A stretch of 64,000 nucleotides of DNA, taken from positions 3,906,001 to 3,970,000 of the forward strand of contig NC_056046.1 of assembly GCF_004379255.2 (NCBI RefSeq). The letters are read 5' to 3'. Source of the DNA: Salvia splendens (Eukaryota > Streptophyta > Magnoliopsida > Lamiales > Lamiaceae). The notes under the pieces are model-generated. The model was not told the origin of the DNA and did not search any database. It was given only the letters and a program-made list of their open reading frames with translations. A program made the position numbers and the translations under genes. Shown in pieces: positions 1 through 13,361 of this stretch. Each line of letters begins with the position of its first letter. Positions within the stretch are counted from its first letter, which is position 1.

Positions 1-353
1 CCAGAAAAAATCATACTACGTTCTTGAATTTTTGTTTTGGGCCTGTTAACCAAATAATAAAAATTAATTTTTTTTAAAATGAAGAAGCTGAGGACTGAGG
101 AGTGATTTCTTGCCTTTTTACAATTTTACCATATTGGTTGCGGATTTATTGCATCTGGCCTAACAACTTTGTAGTTATGTATGCGTATTTCCTTTGGTAT
201 TTTTACATTTTTGGTTGCAATGAAATTGCGCTGGAATTATATTGAATGTACATAATTTGCATGAATGTGGGTCAGAATTTCTTCAGTAATCAGCCTGAAG
301 GAGATTGAGAAGTGGTGGGCAGTGCCCAAAATTTAATCTTTTTGCGGTTAGAA
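1..353. other. 5' flank of the VIH gene
   Basis: AT-rich sequence with no convincing coding content. It must hold the leader and perhaps part of the promoter of the VIH gene that starts at 354. In the frame of that gene the first upstream stop is TGA at 306-308 and there is no earlier ATG, which supports the start at 354. No clear TATA element was identified. Confidence 0.5.
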
Positions 354-3300
354 ATGGTGGGCGGTGCTGTTTCTCGCTCTCGCAAGAAGGTTACAATAGG
401 AGTGTGTGTTATGGAAAAGAAGGTGATATGCGACTCCTGGGTTCTGTTTGTTTTATATTACTGAGATTTTTGCTCCAAAAACCATGCACTTTTTTTTTGT
501 TTTGTTTTGTACACTGTTGATTTGTGCTGATTAAATTATGGAGTGGTATTTTTGGTCAACTGTTTGTTTTTGGATATCTTTTAGGCCTTTTCTGGGCCGA
601 TGCTGCAGATTTTGGAGAGGCTGCAAGCATTTGGAGAATTTGATGTGAGTGATTATTTGCCAGCTTTGGACAGTGAAATATTCAGTGCAATGATGTTTGA
701 GGCCAAACTTGTTTGTTCAATTTTGGATACTCAATTTTGATCTTTTTTGTGATGTCAATATGATTGTAGATTGTACATTTTGGGGACAAGGTAATCCTCG
801 AAGAGCCTATTGAAAGGTGATTTTTTATCCCTTTTAAATTTTACTGTTTAGTTCTTTTTCCTTTTCTTGGTATGTGTGTCAGTTCTTTGGTTTATTTTGA
901 AGAAATTGAGATAAGTGTATAATTGCAGATGGCCTTTATGTGACTGCTTGATTGCCTTCTATTCTACTGGCTATCCTCTGAAGAAGGCTGAAGCATATGC
1001 TACTCTAAGAAGGTAAGCATACATCTCTTCTTACTCCAATGTGCAGCTTCTCATTGTGCTCTTACATATTGTAGGAAACTCTGTTATATGCATATTCTTT
1101 TCATTTCTCTTTTTTCTTACTATATAGTACATGCAACGAGGGTTAGGGCGTATACCTTAGACGATAAATATGTTGAAGGTTTTCAGGAGTACTGTAGTTC
1201 CTTTCCTCCTTCTGTTGGATATATTAGTCTTTTGAAGAAGAAGCAGCTACTAGGAAAGGATGGTGTTGCAACTGAAGACATATATGTTGAAGTATTCGAG
1301 TTACGTAACATCTGTGGTTCTGCTGCTGTCGATAAAGCCATAGGAAAAGCTTGTAGCTTCATTGAGTTTATGTCCTCTCCCATCCTTGAAATGCTCCTGG
1401 CATTCCTTTATGGAAGTAGAAGCATTTTTCAGTAACAGATGTTGTTGTAGTTCCTTTAAAATTTAAATGGTACTTTTAATTGGATCTTTTCTACATCTGT
1501 CTGCATGCAACCAGTGCTATCATGATTACTTTGATTTCAAATACTTTTTCATAAATCCAATGTATTGTGTATGCTTTGTTGTCTAAGTATCCCTCAGTCT
1601 TGCTGCTTTTGTCATTTGGTTTGCTGTAGGCCTTTTCTTGTAAACGAATTGGGAGATCAACGTCTTCTTCATGATCGAAGGAGAGTGTATGAGGTTTGCA
1701 TCCTTTTAATCCTTAAGAGAAAGTTGATATACAGTCTTTGAAATATTTTCTACCTCCTACTCATCCCTTCATCTGATATTCTTATATGGCCAATTTGGAG
1801 ATTCGATGAAAATGAAAACTGATTGTCTGGATTCTCCCCCCCCCCCCCCCCCCCACCTCCCAACTTTTCCTTGACCTTCCAGTTTCCCCCATATTATTCT
1901 CCCTAATCAATGGCGTAGCTCTTGTATGTGCACACCTGTTTTGTTTCCCAGTATCTGCTTCACCCCCACACTAAACAAGTAACATAGCATCAATCTGTAC
2001 AAGAAAATTATGGCATTTTCAGGGGAGTGGTAGTTTTCATATCTCATACTTCTCAAAACTCAAAAGTCTCCATGTTTATGTCAGTGTAAACCATTTTGCA
2101 ACTACATTTTGATTTCTATCTACTCAGAGCGTAAAATTAATAGCAATATATTCCTTAAAAATCAAAGGGTCTATTTCATTTATTTCTCTGCCTAACTAAA
2201 TCATGCTTTCATTGTTGTTACTTGCCTAATTTTTCCAGACATAACCAAAAAAAAGAACTGAAGTCCAGTGTTTAACCTAAACTATACATGTGCACTGAGT
2301 GTGTTATCCACTGAATTGACACCATACTACTTTTGACCAATGGAATATGTATTAGATTAAATATGGTTTTCTTTTCCATTTAATAATAGAATGATTAAAG
2401 TGGTAAGTAGTCTTCATTTGATGGCAGAAACTTGAAATGTTTGGCATTAATGTTCCAAGATATGCCCTAGTGAACAGAGAGTTTCCAAATCAAGAGCTGG
2501 ACTTTTTTTCCGAGGAGGAGGATTTTGTTGAAGTCCATGGCAATCGGTTCTGGAAGCCTTTTGTGGAAAAACCGATTCATGGTATGGAACTATGGATATT
2601 GAGAATATTATACTGGATACTCATGTATCGTTTTAATTTTCTAGAAATGGGTGCCAATTTTTATTCTGTCTTTTGTGAAGGTGATGATCACAGTATAATG
2701 ATATATTATCCTAGTTCAGCTGGTGGGGGAATGAAAGAATTGTTTAGAAAGGTAAGAACTTAGCAGATATTTGAGTTCGGTAAGTCCTTGATGTCGACTC
2801 AGGTTTGAGACACTTCATTCATATTATTATTATTATTATGATTATCTATTTATTGTAACGGAAACTATAGTATTCTAAGGTTCAATTGCAAGGCTGTTGA
2901 ACCAGTTCTGCCTCTGTTTAATATAATTTGATTGAAGTCCACTTTAGTCTTTAGCTCCTATACAGTTCAATAAGCCATCCCCTAGTTTTAAAGCAGTATC
3001 ATTTCCAGGTGTGTTGGCCACTGTGGAATGTTGGAACTCGTTTTAGGCCACTGATAAATTTTACATTTCTCATAAAATTATAGGTATAGAATGCATCACA
3101 TTCACATAGTCCCAAGACTCTTCACTGGAGCTGTTTCATATTTCATATTCACTATTCAGATAATCATGTGTAAGAAAAATATTTAGATATCATATTTTCA
3201 TATTTGCATGGAGTATTCTGGTATAATATTATGAACTTTTTTACTTTACTCTATCCTGATATTTAATCCATGTGTAGTTCATCATGGTCAAGAAAAGATT

Positions 3301-6300
3301 TTTGTCAATGTTATCAAATAGCCGATATGGCGGCGCTATGGCATGGCGTTCGGTGGTGGAAACGCCATAGGACCATGGCAATGCCATAGCACCGCCATAT
3401 CCGCCATTTGACAACATTGCGTGTGTACTGCATTTAGGAATGGGGCATTATGCAAGAAACATGGATGTTAGAGTTGTATTTTATGCTTTATTAATTGTTT
3501 TAAGAGTTTTAGATGATACTTTTTATTATTTTCTAATTTTTGAATTATATATAAATATATAAGTATTATTTTATTAATTTAATTATTGACCGCCATATCT
3601 GCCATACTAATACGCCATATCCCTGTGGCGGTTTTTAGGCGAACCGCCATAAGCCGCCATACGAGATTGATAACATTGATTTTTGTCCTTTAGACTTATT
3701 TTGAATGATTAATAATCTCAATATGACAATCAATGTATAAGAAGCTGCTTTAGGTATTTTAATCAATATCAGATGCAAACTTGTTCATTTAATAGTGCAC
3801 ATGCATTTCATCACCCTTTATTTACTAATTGACGTATGCAATATATTACTGTTCCTTTCTCAGGTTGGTAATCGGTCAAGTGAATTTCATCCAGATGTGA
3901 GAAGAGTGAGACGTGAAGGTTCTTATATATACGAAGAATTTATGCCCACTGGAGGCACAGATGTAAAGGTAGTTAACCACCCTTTATTTTATGAATTACT
4001 CTTGATTGAACTTTGATCATATCTGAAGTTGCTAAAATCCAAACATCACAAAGCATGCAGAACTGGAATCAACTTAATATTCTTGAATCTCTGAGATCTT
4101 CTGAATTGACTAGAAATTCCCTTGGGCTATTTAGGAATATTGTGCAGAAGTGTGTAAATATCTATTTAGTATCATGCAGCGACGAACTCTGTCTACTAGA
4201 ATTGTATGTTTTTCATTCTCTTGAGTGCTCAGAATTAGGCTGACGGTAAACTTTAGTTAAGCTGCCACTCATCTTAAGGTTATAGATTTATGCTTTTAAC
4301 ATATTCCAATGAACCTTTTCATCTGGAACTGCCTGATACAGTTAACAGTTTTTCTCGGACTATATAGTGAATGATTAGCATAGAAATTATCCGACTGAAG
4401 TTATGCCGTAGGGTGATCTCGTGACCTTCACCAAAACTACCCACAATGTAGTGGGAGGAGGAATAAACTTGTATAGAATTCTATTTATTGCTCGGGGATA
4501 TTCTGCTATAAACTGGTTTGAGAAAAAGCTTTAACTTCGTAATGATTCTTAGGTGTACACAGTTGGTCCCGAATATGCTCATGCAGAGGCAAGGAAATCG
4601 CCAGTAGTTGATGGTGTAGTTATGCGAAACCCTGATGGTAAAGAAGTAAGTAACTTGTATGATCTTATTCCACAAACTGAGCTTGTCTTCTAGGGCTTGT
4701 AAGTTGAGATTTTAATATGATTTAGTTGTAGCACGGTAGCTCTTCTTACAGCTACCAATTTGATGGTTGTGACGATTGTTGCTTATGCATCACTCATGTA
4801 CTTATATAATCAATTCTCTATATCCACGATATGAGGTATAAAGTGGGATTTATTGGCTATAAGAGTTCATGCATGTGCAGGTTAGATATCCTGTTCTGCT
4901 TACTCCTATCGAGAAAGAAATGGCTCGAGAGGTGTGCATTGCATTTAGGCAAGCTGTAAGTAAATATTATACTTTCAGAGAGCAGTTGTCAATATTTATT
5001 CGATTCAGTTTTATTCTTTGCTCTTCCCACAGTCCCCCATATTATCCAATGATTTAGAAATGGTTGTTAGATTTGTGTGGCAATAATAGACCTTTTAAGA
5101 AATATAGTAGAATTTCCTGATTTTTTTGGGAAGTGGCTCTCAGTTTCTCATAAACATGACATACAGGTTTGTGGCTTCGATCTCTTGCGCTGTGAGGGGC
5201 GTTCCTATGTTTGTGACGTCAATGGATGGAGCTTCGTCAAGAACTCCTACAAGTAAAATTTCCTGTTCCTATTTCCATTTTTTGGTCAGTTTGATTTCAT
5301 ATCATTTGGTGGATTGATTTCAACTAAGCTAAAACTATGGACTAATCCGATCATTGCAATGACCTCTTTTGAGACTTTGTTATCTTCATTCGTGACACCC
5401 CTTCTTGTTGCTTCTCGTACCCTTCGCCCCTCCTTTTCTTTTCCTTTTATCGGGCTTCTGAATATTTTGAAATTACTATGCCAGATATTATGATGACGCT
5501 GCATGTGTTATGAGGAAAATGTTTCTTGATGCTAAAGCTCCACATCTTTCTTCAACAATACCTCCAGTTCTACCTTGGAAGGTTAACGAACCTGCTCAGC
5601 CCTTTGATGGTCTAACACGTCAGGGAAGTGGGATAATCGGAACTTTTGGGCAGTCCGAAGAACTACGTAGCGTGATTGCCATTGTTCGTCAGTAAGATGT
5701 TACCTTTTGTTTACAGTTCTAGTTAAATACTACACGTAGTATTATCCCTTGATAAGTGCTCCTTTTGCTATCAGTGGTGACAGAACTCCAAAACAGAAAG
5801 TGAAGCTGCGAGTTACTGAGGAAAAACTATTGAATTTGATGTTGAAGTATAACGGGGGAAAGCCTAGGGCAGAGGTACTCGTTTATTCCTCCTAGCGATT
5901 CTTGTTTATTTATAAATGCGCCTTTTTCCCTTTTAATACCTTTCCATCCTTTCCTGCAGACAAAGCTCAAAAGTGCTGTTGAACTGCAAGATCTTTTGGA
6001 TGCGACACGAATTCTAGTTCCTCGTACGAGGTGTGTTATTCTTTTTCCCAATTTAGTTGTATCCACTTATAGCTTGGCTTTGTTTTGGTAATATGTGTGA
6101 GTTATGCAGACCTGATCACGAGAGTGACAGTGAAGCTGACGATATCGAGCATGCTGAAAAGCTTCGGCAAGTGAAAGCTGTGCTTGAGGAGGTCCATATC
6201 ATTTTTCATTAGTAAAATCTCCTTTCGTCTTACTTTTATTCCCCTACCATATATGTCTGCTCTGCTATTTGTAAGTGCTATTTTGCTTGTACGATTGTAA

Positions 6301-9300
6301 TGGCTATCGATGCTATGGCATCCAGGGCGGGCATTTCTCTGGCATTTATCGGAAAGTCCAACTTAAGCCTTTAAAGTGGGTCAAAGTGGCAAAAGTGAAT
6401 GGCGAAGGGGAAGACGAACGGCCTACTGAGGCCCTGATGATTCTTAAATACGGCGGTGTCCTCACACATGCTGGCAGAAAGCAGGCTGAAGAACTAGGAC
6501 GGTATTTCCGGAACAATATATATCCTGGTGAAGGTACGGGCCTGCTTCGTCTCCATAGTACATACCGCCATGACTTGAAGATATACAGCTCAGACGAAGG
6601 CCGTGTGCAGGTTAGGCTCTCTAACTCTTTTATACGGCATATTCAATGCATCTGAAACCTCGGTGTGTTTACCATTCACAGATGTCTGCAGCTGCTTTTG
6701 CCAAAGGTCTTCTAGATTTGGAAGGGCAATTGACACCGATTTTGGTAGGTCAAACATTCATAGCTCAGATTAATGCCATGTTATTATTTCGAAACCACCA
6801 TTTTCACATCTTCTTAAAACCGTCTAAGGTTTCGCTTGTCAGTAAGGACTCTTCTATGCTGGATGGGTCAGAAAACGCCAGTTCCGAGATGGTAGAAGCT
6901 AAGGTTAGTCTTTCGAGTCCCCCTTTTTTTTTGTGTTAGTGCATTTTTATATGCCATCGTACCCTGAAAATAATATGCTTTTGTTTCGCCTTTGCTTTTT
7001 TTCCCCAGGCCAGGCTAAACGAGATCATAACTTCCGATAACAATACGGTTGAGAGCACTGATCCGCCGGGAGAAAAGCCTTGGATGGTAGATGGTCGTGG
7101 AGTTCCTCCGAACGCCTCCCAACTTCTTCCCGAAATTGTAAAGTGCTTACTTAGTGTTACTCTTCGTTTTTGCATTTTGAGTCATGTCAAACTACCCTAT
7201 TTCCACAAGTTTTTGGTATTATTATGGACTGAATCCCTTCATCAAAACCAAAACCAGGTGAAGTTAACGAAGAAGCTCACGGAGCAAGTGAGACTTCTAG
7301 CAAAGGATGAGAACGAGGAGCTTGCGGGGAAGACCTCTTACGATGTGATTCTGCCATACGATCAAGCGAAGGCCCTTGGCAAGACAAGTATGGATGTAGA
7401 TCGGATTGCTGCTGGCTTACCTTGTGGCAGTGAGGGATTTCTTCTCATGCTCGCTCGTTGGAGAAAACTTGCGAGGGATTTGTATAACGAGCGCAAAGAG
7501 TATGTCTGTTCTCCCTTCATTCTCCCACATTGTGCAACTTGAACTCAAACTTTAGCTATGTGCGTGCAATTGCAGGCGGTTTGACCTCACACAAATACCC
7601 GATGTTTATGATTCAAGCAAGTAAGGAGATGCACAGTTGTAGCAAACATAATATTGGATCGTGATTTGCACCAGCAAGTTTTTTCAACCTATTTGTGATT
7701 TATTGCTGTTTCCCCTTTCGGTTTGACAGATATGATCTCTTGCACAACGCACATCTAAAACTAGAAGGCCTATACGAACTTTTCAAAGTGGCGCAGGTAT
7801 GAAATAGCCAATCCGATGATGCATGCTCTCTTACGTTTGATTGCTCTCGGCTGCACTGCTCCTCTTCCCACGACCTATACACTTAAATTGAAAGAAAAGT
7901 GAAGTACAATGGAGAATAAATATCTTCTTTGTGGCTGATGCTCTGAGGCCACTCAATGGAGTCGCATGCTTAAATTTGTTTCATTAATTGAATTCCGATT
8001 TTCTTGTAGTTACTTGCAGATGGTGTTATTCCAAACGAGTATGGAATCAACCCGAAACAGAAGTTGAAAATCGGATCCAAGGTGTGTTGAACTGACCTAC
8101 TTTTGGACTTGTGCAAAATATTTTCTTCTTGAAATGAATCTTCTTCACATATAAGAAAAGTTCTCTAGCTAATCCATCATATAAGACTCACCTTGTAAAA
8201 AAATTTCAGATTGCTCGTCGGTTGTTGGGGAAGATCTTGATCGATCTGAGAAACACACGCGAAGAAGCAATCAGCATTGCTGAATTGAAGAGCAACCAAG
8301 ATAGCACTACAGAACTCCCTAGCATTGCTAGAGAAGATTCTGCAGATCTTCAAAAATCTCAGATTAATCTTGAACATGCATCTAAAACTAGTCTCGGCAG
8401 TGAGAAATCCGCGGATCTAGATGATGACGACGACAAAGAACCTAAGTACCGATTGGACCCAAAGTAAGTGTTTGCATAGTGTATTATCTATTTTTGCAGA
8501 TTTTATTTTATTTTATTTTATGATTTATAAGTTTATGCTTAGTAAAATTGGACTCTCAATTCAAACTGTTTGAATCTATGATAGTTTTTCTTCCAATGTA
8601 TGTATGTTTACTCCCATCAGGTATGCAAATGTAAGAACCCCGGAGCGACATGTGAGGACGCGGCTATATTTTACATCGGTGAGTGAGTGTAGTACTACAA
8701 TTTTCTCCATACAACTTCCTATTTTCAACTTCAATTTGAAATTTTAAACTCGGTTGAATTTGTTTCTTTTCGGTTGATAGGAATCTCATATCCACTCCAT
8801 GATGAACGTTCTCCGTTACTGCAACTTGGACGAGTCCCTCCAAGGAGAGCCGAGCCTCGTGTGTGATAGCACCTTGGAGCGCTTGTGTCGGACAAAGGAG
8901 CTTGACTACATGAGTTACATTGTGTTCAGGTTATTCGAGAACACAGAGGTTCGTCTCTCTCATCTAATGCTCCTCTCCATGCTTTCTCGATCTCTAAGCC
9001 CTGGCTCCTTCCCATTCGACATATTCCCGTTGCAATCTCCACAGCTATGCTACTGCCTTTCTCATTACAATATCTAAATTTTAACAAAAACATCAATCTC
9101 TTGAGTTTGATAGATAAATGACGGTATTTGAAACTGATGCAGTTGGCATTAGAAGATCCAAAGAGATTCCGCGTAGAAATGACCTTTAGCCGAGGTGCAG
9201 ATTTGTCCCCTTTGGAGGTAAACTTCGACTTCGACTGATTTTAATCCTCTTTTCTATGCTGCAAGAATCCTATAGAAGTTCTTGAATCGAAGTTGATGTT

Positions 9301-9580
9301 CGACTTTCAGCAGGCAAATGAGAGAGATGCGTCTTCATGGCATCAAGAGCACACTTTGGCCATAAACGGCCCTGAGCGGCTTCAAGAAGTGGGATCATAC
9401 TTGACATTCGAGAGGATGGAGAAGATGATACGGCCCTTTGCAATGCCAGCAGAGGACTTCCCTCCTCCCACGATTCCTCAAGGGTTCTCCGGCTACTTCT
9501 CCAAGAGCACGGCCGTTCTGGAGCGCCTCGTCAATCTCTTGTCTTTCAACCGGCACTCATCACACGCCAACGGGAAGTAG
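354..9580 (+). CDS. VIH: Inositol hexakisphosphate/diphosphoinositol-pentakisphosphate kinase (VIH/PPIP5K type)
   Basis: Bifunctional enzyme of inositol pyrophosphate metabolism. An N-terminal ATP-grasp kinase makes 1-pyrophosphates (InsP8) and a histidine-acid-phosphatase-like domain removes them; in plants it links to phosphate and jasmonate signalling. I place 28 exons: 354-440, 585-644, 770-816, 929-1012, 1630-1693, 2428-2581, 2681-2751, 3864-3968, 4553-4645, 4881-4955, 5167-5252, 5485-5691, 5775-5874, 5960-6030, 6110-6191, 6326-6610, 6682-6744, 6829-6903, 7009-7137, 7258-7499, 7576-7620, 7730-7796, 8010-8081, 8210-8463, 8621-8678, 8781-8948, 9143-9217, 9314-9580. All join in frame with GT-AG sites to about 1061 residues, near the usual plant length. 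The kinase block includes [20 protein letters not shown] and [12 protein letters not shown]. The phosphatase motif RHGDRTP lies near residues 377-383. The protein ends in NGK. The start ATG is the first after an in-frame stop. Intron 7 carries a MITE. Confidence 0.95.
1836..1854 (+). repeat. Homopolymer C tract in VIH intron 5
   Basis: A run of 19 C within the intron between exons 5 and 6. It is a simple repeat, likely length-variable and error-prone in sequencing. Confidence 0.9.
3306..3678. mobile_element. hAT-type MITE in VIH intron 7
   Basis: The ends are inverted (CAATGTTATCAA on the left, TTGATAACATTG on the right) and flanked by the perfect 8-bp duplication ATTTTTGT (3298-3305 and 3679-3686). 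The interior repeats GCCATAT/ATATGGC-rich palindromic motifs and has no ORF. The 8-bp duplication assigns it to hAT. It lies well inside the intron and leaves both splice sites intact. Confidence 0.88.
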
Positions 9581-10519
9581 TTAAGCCACATAGTCCTCTC
9601 TGCCTCGAAGTGTTTTCAGAGGATCGAGATCGATTCTTTCGCCCTTTTTCGCCTGAGATGATTGCTGCACGTGTGTTGAAATGGTGAGATTCTTCATGTT
9701 TGTGTTTTGTTAGATTAATGGTGACAGTTCTGTGACTTAGGAAAGTGGTTATGTTTTAATGTTTTGTCTGCAATTTTTTTTGTTGGTTGTTTATGGTGGG
9801 CCTGTAAATGGATCTTTTGAGCCCAACAAAATGGTTTTTTGTAGGCCCCATTTGTTTCAAACCTACCATAAATATAATCATAGGAAATTTTGGGTTTTTC
9901 TAGAATCTTAGTGGGCCCATTTCTTGAAGACATTTAATTTTTGGATGAGTCACAACAATGACTCCTTACTCTCTCCCATGCACACAAACACAGAGATATA
10001 CACAAGAAAAACAAACACAGACGCAGAGCAAATTTTGTCACACACACATACAAACTAAAACGTTTTTTTTTCTTTTCCAAATTAAGATTTTTGATTTCAC
10101 AAGAAGCTTTGAATTAGTTATTTATTGCAAATTGTAATACTCCTCTAAAATTATGTAAAAGATGTAAATTTAAAGTCAATATTATAGGGATTCTAACCTG
10201 ATTGGCCTCGGCATTAGTACTCCGTCACTAAATCAACTCAAATTAATTGTTGATTAATTTGAACTTCGTAACTTTTGGTGCCAGTTCACTATTGCATCAT
10301 AACCATACCATAATTTCTTTTCATAAAATTGTCAAATATTAGGCATTTTATTCAATTAGTGGACTTACAAATTATGTAAAAGATGTAAGCACCAAATTGC
10401 GACTCATAACAAATATCGCAATTAATGGTTTAAATTTTCCCCTTGAATAATAATCCATTTACCAAGAATTCCGGAAAAGGGACAATAAAATATCCATTTC
10501 AAATAGAAAATACAAAGAT
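9581..10519. other. VIH 3' region and intergenic spacer
   Basis: Contains the 3' UTR of VIH and then AT-rich spacer. I see no coding sequence, RNA gene or bounded repeat in it. Confidence 0.5.
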
Positions 10520-11263
10520 TAGGGATGTCAATGCAGTCAGTAATCCGTGGGTTGGCCCGAATAACCCGCCAAATTTATAGGGTTAGGGTTGAAAATTTCT
10601 AACCCGATAAAATTACAGACCGATTAGCTCGCACCCGATTAACCCGCAACCCGTTAGGGTCAGACCCGAAAACCCGATGGGCTGGCCCGAAAATCCGATA
10701 AAATTTCTATTGTTCTATTTGTTTGACTCCTAATTGGACACTTTCATTGATTATTTTTATAATATAGATAACTAAAAAAATAACATTCAATTTTATATTA
10801 AATATATAAATTATATATTAAAATTTTATTAATATAATAATAATAAATAAATAAATTAGAAACTTCTAATTCATTAATAAATATTTAAATTTGTAAAACA
10901 TGTTTTAAAACATGCTTTAAAATATTTAAATTTATGTTTTATTTTACACAAATCTCAAATATTAGTATTTGATCATGTTTGTGTTTGAGTTTAAGTATAT
11001 ATCTCAAATTTATCATAATTAAATATTTATATTTTATAAATATAACTAATTTTCGTCATTATTTATTGGATTGATCGCATGTTAATTTTATCGGTAGCAA
11101 CCCGATTAACCCGCTAGGTCAGCCTGAAACCCGAGCTTTTAGGGTTAGGGTTGAACTTTTATAACCCGAAAAAATCTCAATCCGATTAGCCCGCACCAGA
11201 TTGACCCGCAACCCTATTAGGGTTGGCTCGAAACCCGGTGGGCCTGCCCGATTGACATCCCTA
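10520..11263. mobile_element. Non-autonomous hAT-type element, 744 bp
   Basis: Inverted ends TAGGGATGTCAAT and ATTGACATCCCTA are flanked by the perfect 8-bp duplication ACAAAGAT (10512-10519 and 11264-11271), diagnostic of hAT. Just inside each end lies a copy of a roughly 110-bp segment rich in CCCGATTAACCCGCA motifs and the telomere-like GGGTTAGGGTTGA. The two segments are in the same orientation although the termini are inverted. The centre is AT-rich with no transposase. Confidence 0.88.
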
Positions 11264-12796
11264 ACAAAGATACACAGATACACACAAGTGTAATTATATG
11301 AGTTTTTAGTCCACACGAGTCTTCTCAATAATTAGATATTAGTGGTCCTTTTGTATTTATTTTGATTAATATATGTCAATAATATTCCCTGTTTAAACAG
11401 TTAAGTGTATATTTTTGGTTTGGAAAGTAGGAAATTTTATAATGTTACGAAATATCAACACAACTGTCCTTGGAATTATTAATTGTAATATTCTCTATTT
11501 TATTTTAATATTGGCTTAAATTATTTGAATATAAGTAATTGACTAACCAAACTAATTTGGTTTTCACCGACACTATGTAATTATATCAAATTAAATACAG
11601 TACTATTTAATGTTGGTTCTTGTTTTTATTTAAATGTTTTCATTGGACTTTTAAAGATAAAAATTGAAGAGAAAAAATCACATTCCAATTTGGCCTAAAC
11701 TCGATGAAATTCCTATTCGATTTGATAAACATTATCAAAATAATTTGATTGATCAATTTTCACATTTGTCTTTAGTCGACGTATGATATGTAGCTTATGA
11801 ATAGTCAAAATGAAATTAGAGTTGTTTTCACACCCACCCTTAGAATAGTCGAATGTCATAAATACTAAAACTAGGTCATTGTTAAAAAGTCGGTTTGGAT
11901 TTAAAGTGCAATAAATATGAATCAACAGTTTTTTTCTTTATTTTTTATTTATTTTCTACTTTTCTCTTGATTTTTTTTTATTTTCTACTTTTCTCTTTTA
12001 CTTTTTTTTTGAATTGGTCGTGTACTTTATTTATTTTCATAAACAAAAATAGCAACTTCTCCAAACAATTCACATTAGGTGCACCAATTAACACACTAAA
12101 TACTAAGGTTTTGCCAAATTATGTAGTAGTAGTAGTAGTAGATTGAATAATTATAATGATGAACTAGTAAGAAAATCATATATATACTTACCCATACACA
12201 CAACTTTTTATTTAAAAAAATATAAGTGGTGAAGCTGTTGAAAAAAAATGGTTTCGAGCTTGTAGGGCTCTTAATTAATTGAGAATTGGCTTTGAGTTTG
12301 TATGACTCTCAACTAATTTAGTAGCTATGTACTCTGCGTTGAGAGTAGATAATCATGGAATTTCTTTCGAATATCGATTTTCGATGAGTAAAAAAAATAA
12401 CATGTTAAAATTGTGTGTGGTAAGACTTGATAATTATTTTGGATCACGATAAAGTTACTTGAACTTAATAGTAATTATTTTAGACCAAGATAGAGTTTAA
12501 CTCGATAGTATTTTGGATCACGACAACTTCACGACGAAGGGCTTCAATGAGTAAGTCTGTTTAACTTTGAGCAATATAATAGCATCTTGAGTTTCTCTTT
12601 TTTGGGTTGATGCTTAGCTTGCTTATATTGGATCTTGTCTTTGGATATGCATAGATAAACACTACATTCCACTAGAAAAAAAAATCATGATCACTTGAGC
12701 CTTTTGCTATTTTGAACTGAAAAGTGATAGCATAATTTATACTACTAGTATTTGGTGATTGGAGCATATTACTTTTATAATTAGAGATTTGACCTC
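11264..12796. other. Intergenic spacer without recognisable genes
   Basis: AT-rich spacer with long T runs near 11930-12010 and a short (GTA)n microsatellite around 12124-12141. Small ORFs here have no family resemblance and no splice context. Confidence 0.5.
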
Positions 12797-12987
12797 TGTT
12801 GGGTATCGGTGGTGCACACCCGAACTCTACATTAGTATGATATTGTCCGCTTTGGGCAAAAGCCCTCACGGTTTTGCTCTTGGGGTACTCCCCAAAAGGC
12901 CTCATACTAATGGAGTTGGGATAGCCCATTTATATGCTTGCAACTCTTGTTCATTCACCGATGTGGGATATGGTTTGCTTCACCACA
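12797..12987 (-). repeat. TRIM 3' LTR
   Basis: 191-bp terminal repeat in minus orientation, closely matching 13170-13361. It contains the phrase ATTGTCCGCTTTGGGC, which I associate with plant TRIM elements. Confidence 0.88.
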
Positions 12988-13156
12988 ATCCTCCCCTCAA
13001 ACCAAGACCACGAGACCAAGACCACATGTCTGTGCCCCCATGTTACAGGTCATCAGGTCACCACAAGTCTTGGTCGAGCTCACGCAGAGACATCGGAGAA
13101 CTTGCAAGCGCAACCCACCGAACCCCGAGCCACACAGGCCCAGCCCCTGAACCAAG

Positions 13157-13168
13157 GCTCTGATACCA
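13157..13168 (-). other. TRIM primer-binding site (tRNA-iMet)
   Basis: Reads TGGTATCAGAGC on the minus strand, one base inside the 5' LTR. This is the standard complement of the initiator methionine tRNA 3' end and fixes the element's orientation. Confidence 0.88.
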
Positions 13169-13169
13169 C

Positions 13170-13361
13170 TGTTGGGTATCGGTGGTGCACACCCGAACTC
13201 TACATTAATATGATATTGTCCGCTTTGGGCAAAAGCCCTCACGGTTTTGCTCTTGGGGTACTCCCCAAAATGCCTCATACTAATGGAGTTGGGATAGCCC
13301 ATTTATATGCTTGCAACTCTTGTTCATTTTCCGATGTGGGATATGGTTTTGCTTCACCACA
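13170..13361 (-). repeat. TRIM 5' LTR
   Basis: 192-bp terminal repeat matching 12797-12987 with a few differences, for example one extra T near 13350 and changed bases near 13270 and 13328. The copy is therefore not brand new. Confidence 0.88.

Larger units (their letters stand above)
12797..13361 (-). mobile_element. TRIM (miniature LTR retrotransposon), complete, 565 bp
   Basis: Two near-identical direct repeats (12797-12987 and 13170-13361) start TG and end CA, and the whole is bounded by the 5-bp duplication ACCTC (12792-12796 and 13362-13366). The internal part is only about 182 bp and non-coding. On the minus strand, one base after the 5' LTR, 13168-13157 reads TGGTATCAGAGC, the primer-binding site complementary to initiator tRNA-Met. 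A purine-rich tract (reverse complement of 12988-13003) precedes the 3' LTR. Each LTR has a minus-strand TATAAATGGG. Gag and pol are absent, so it needs enzymes in trans. Confidence 0.92.

Noticed and set aside
10575..11250. GGGTTAGGGTTGA motifs as an interstitial telomere
   Set aside because: Only isolated copies occur, inside an element with TIRs and an 8-bp duplication. They are not a tandem telomere array.
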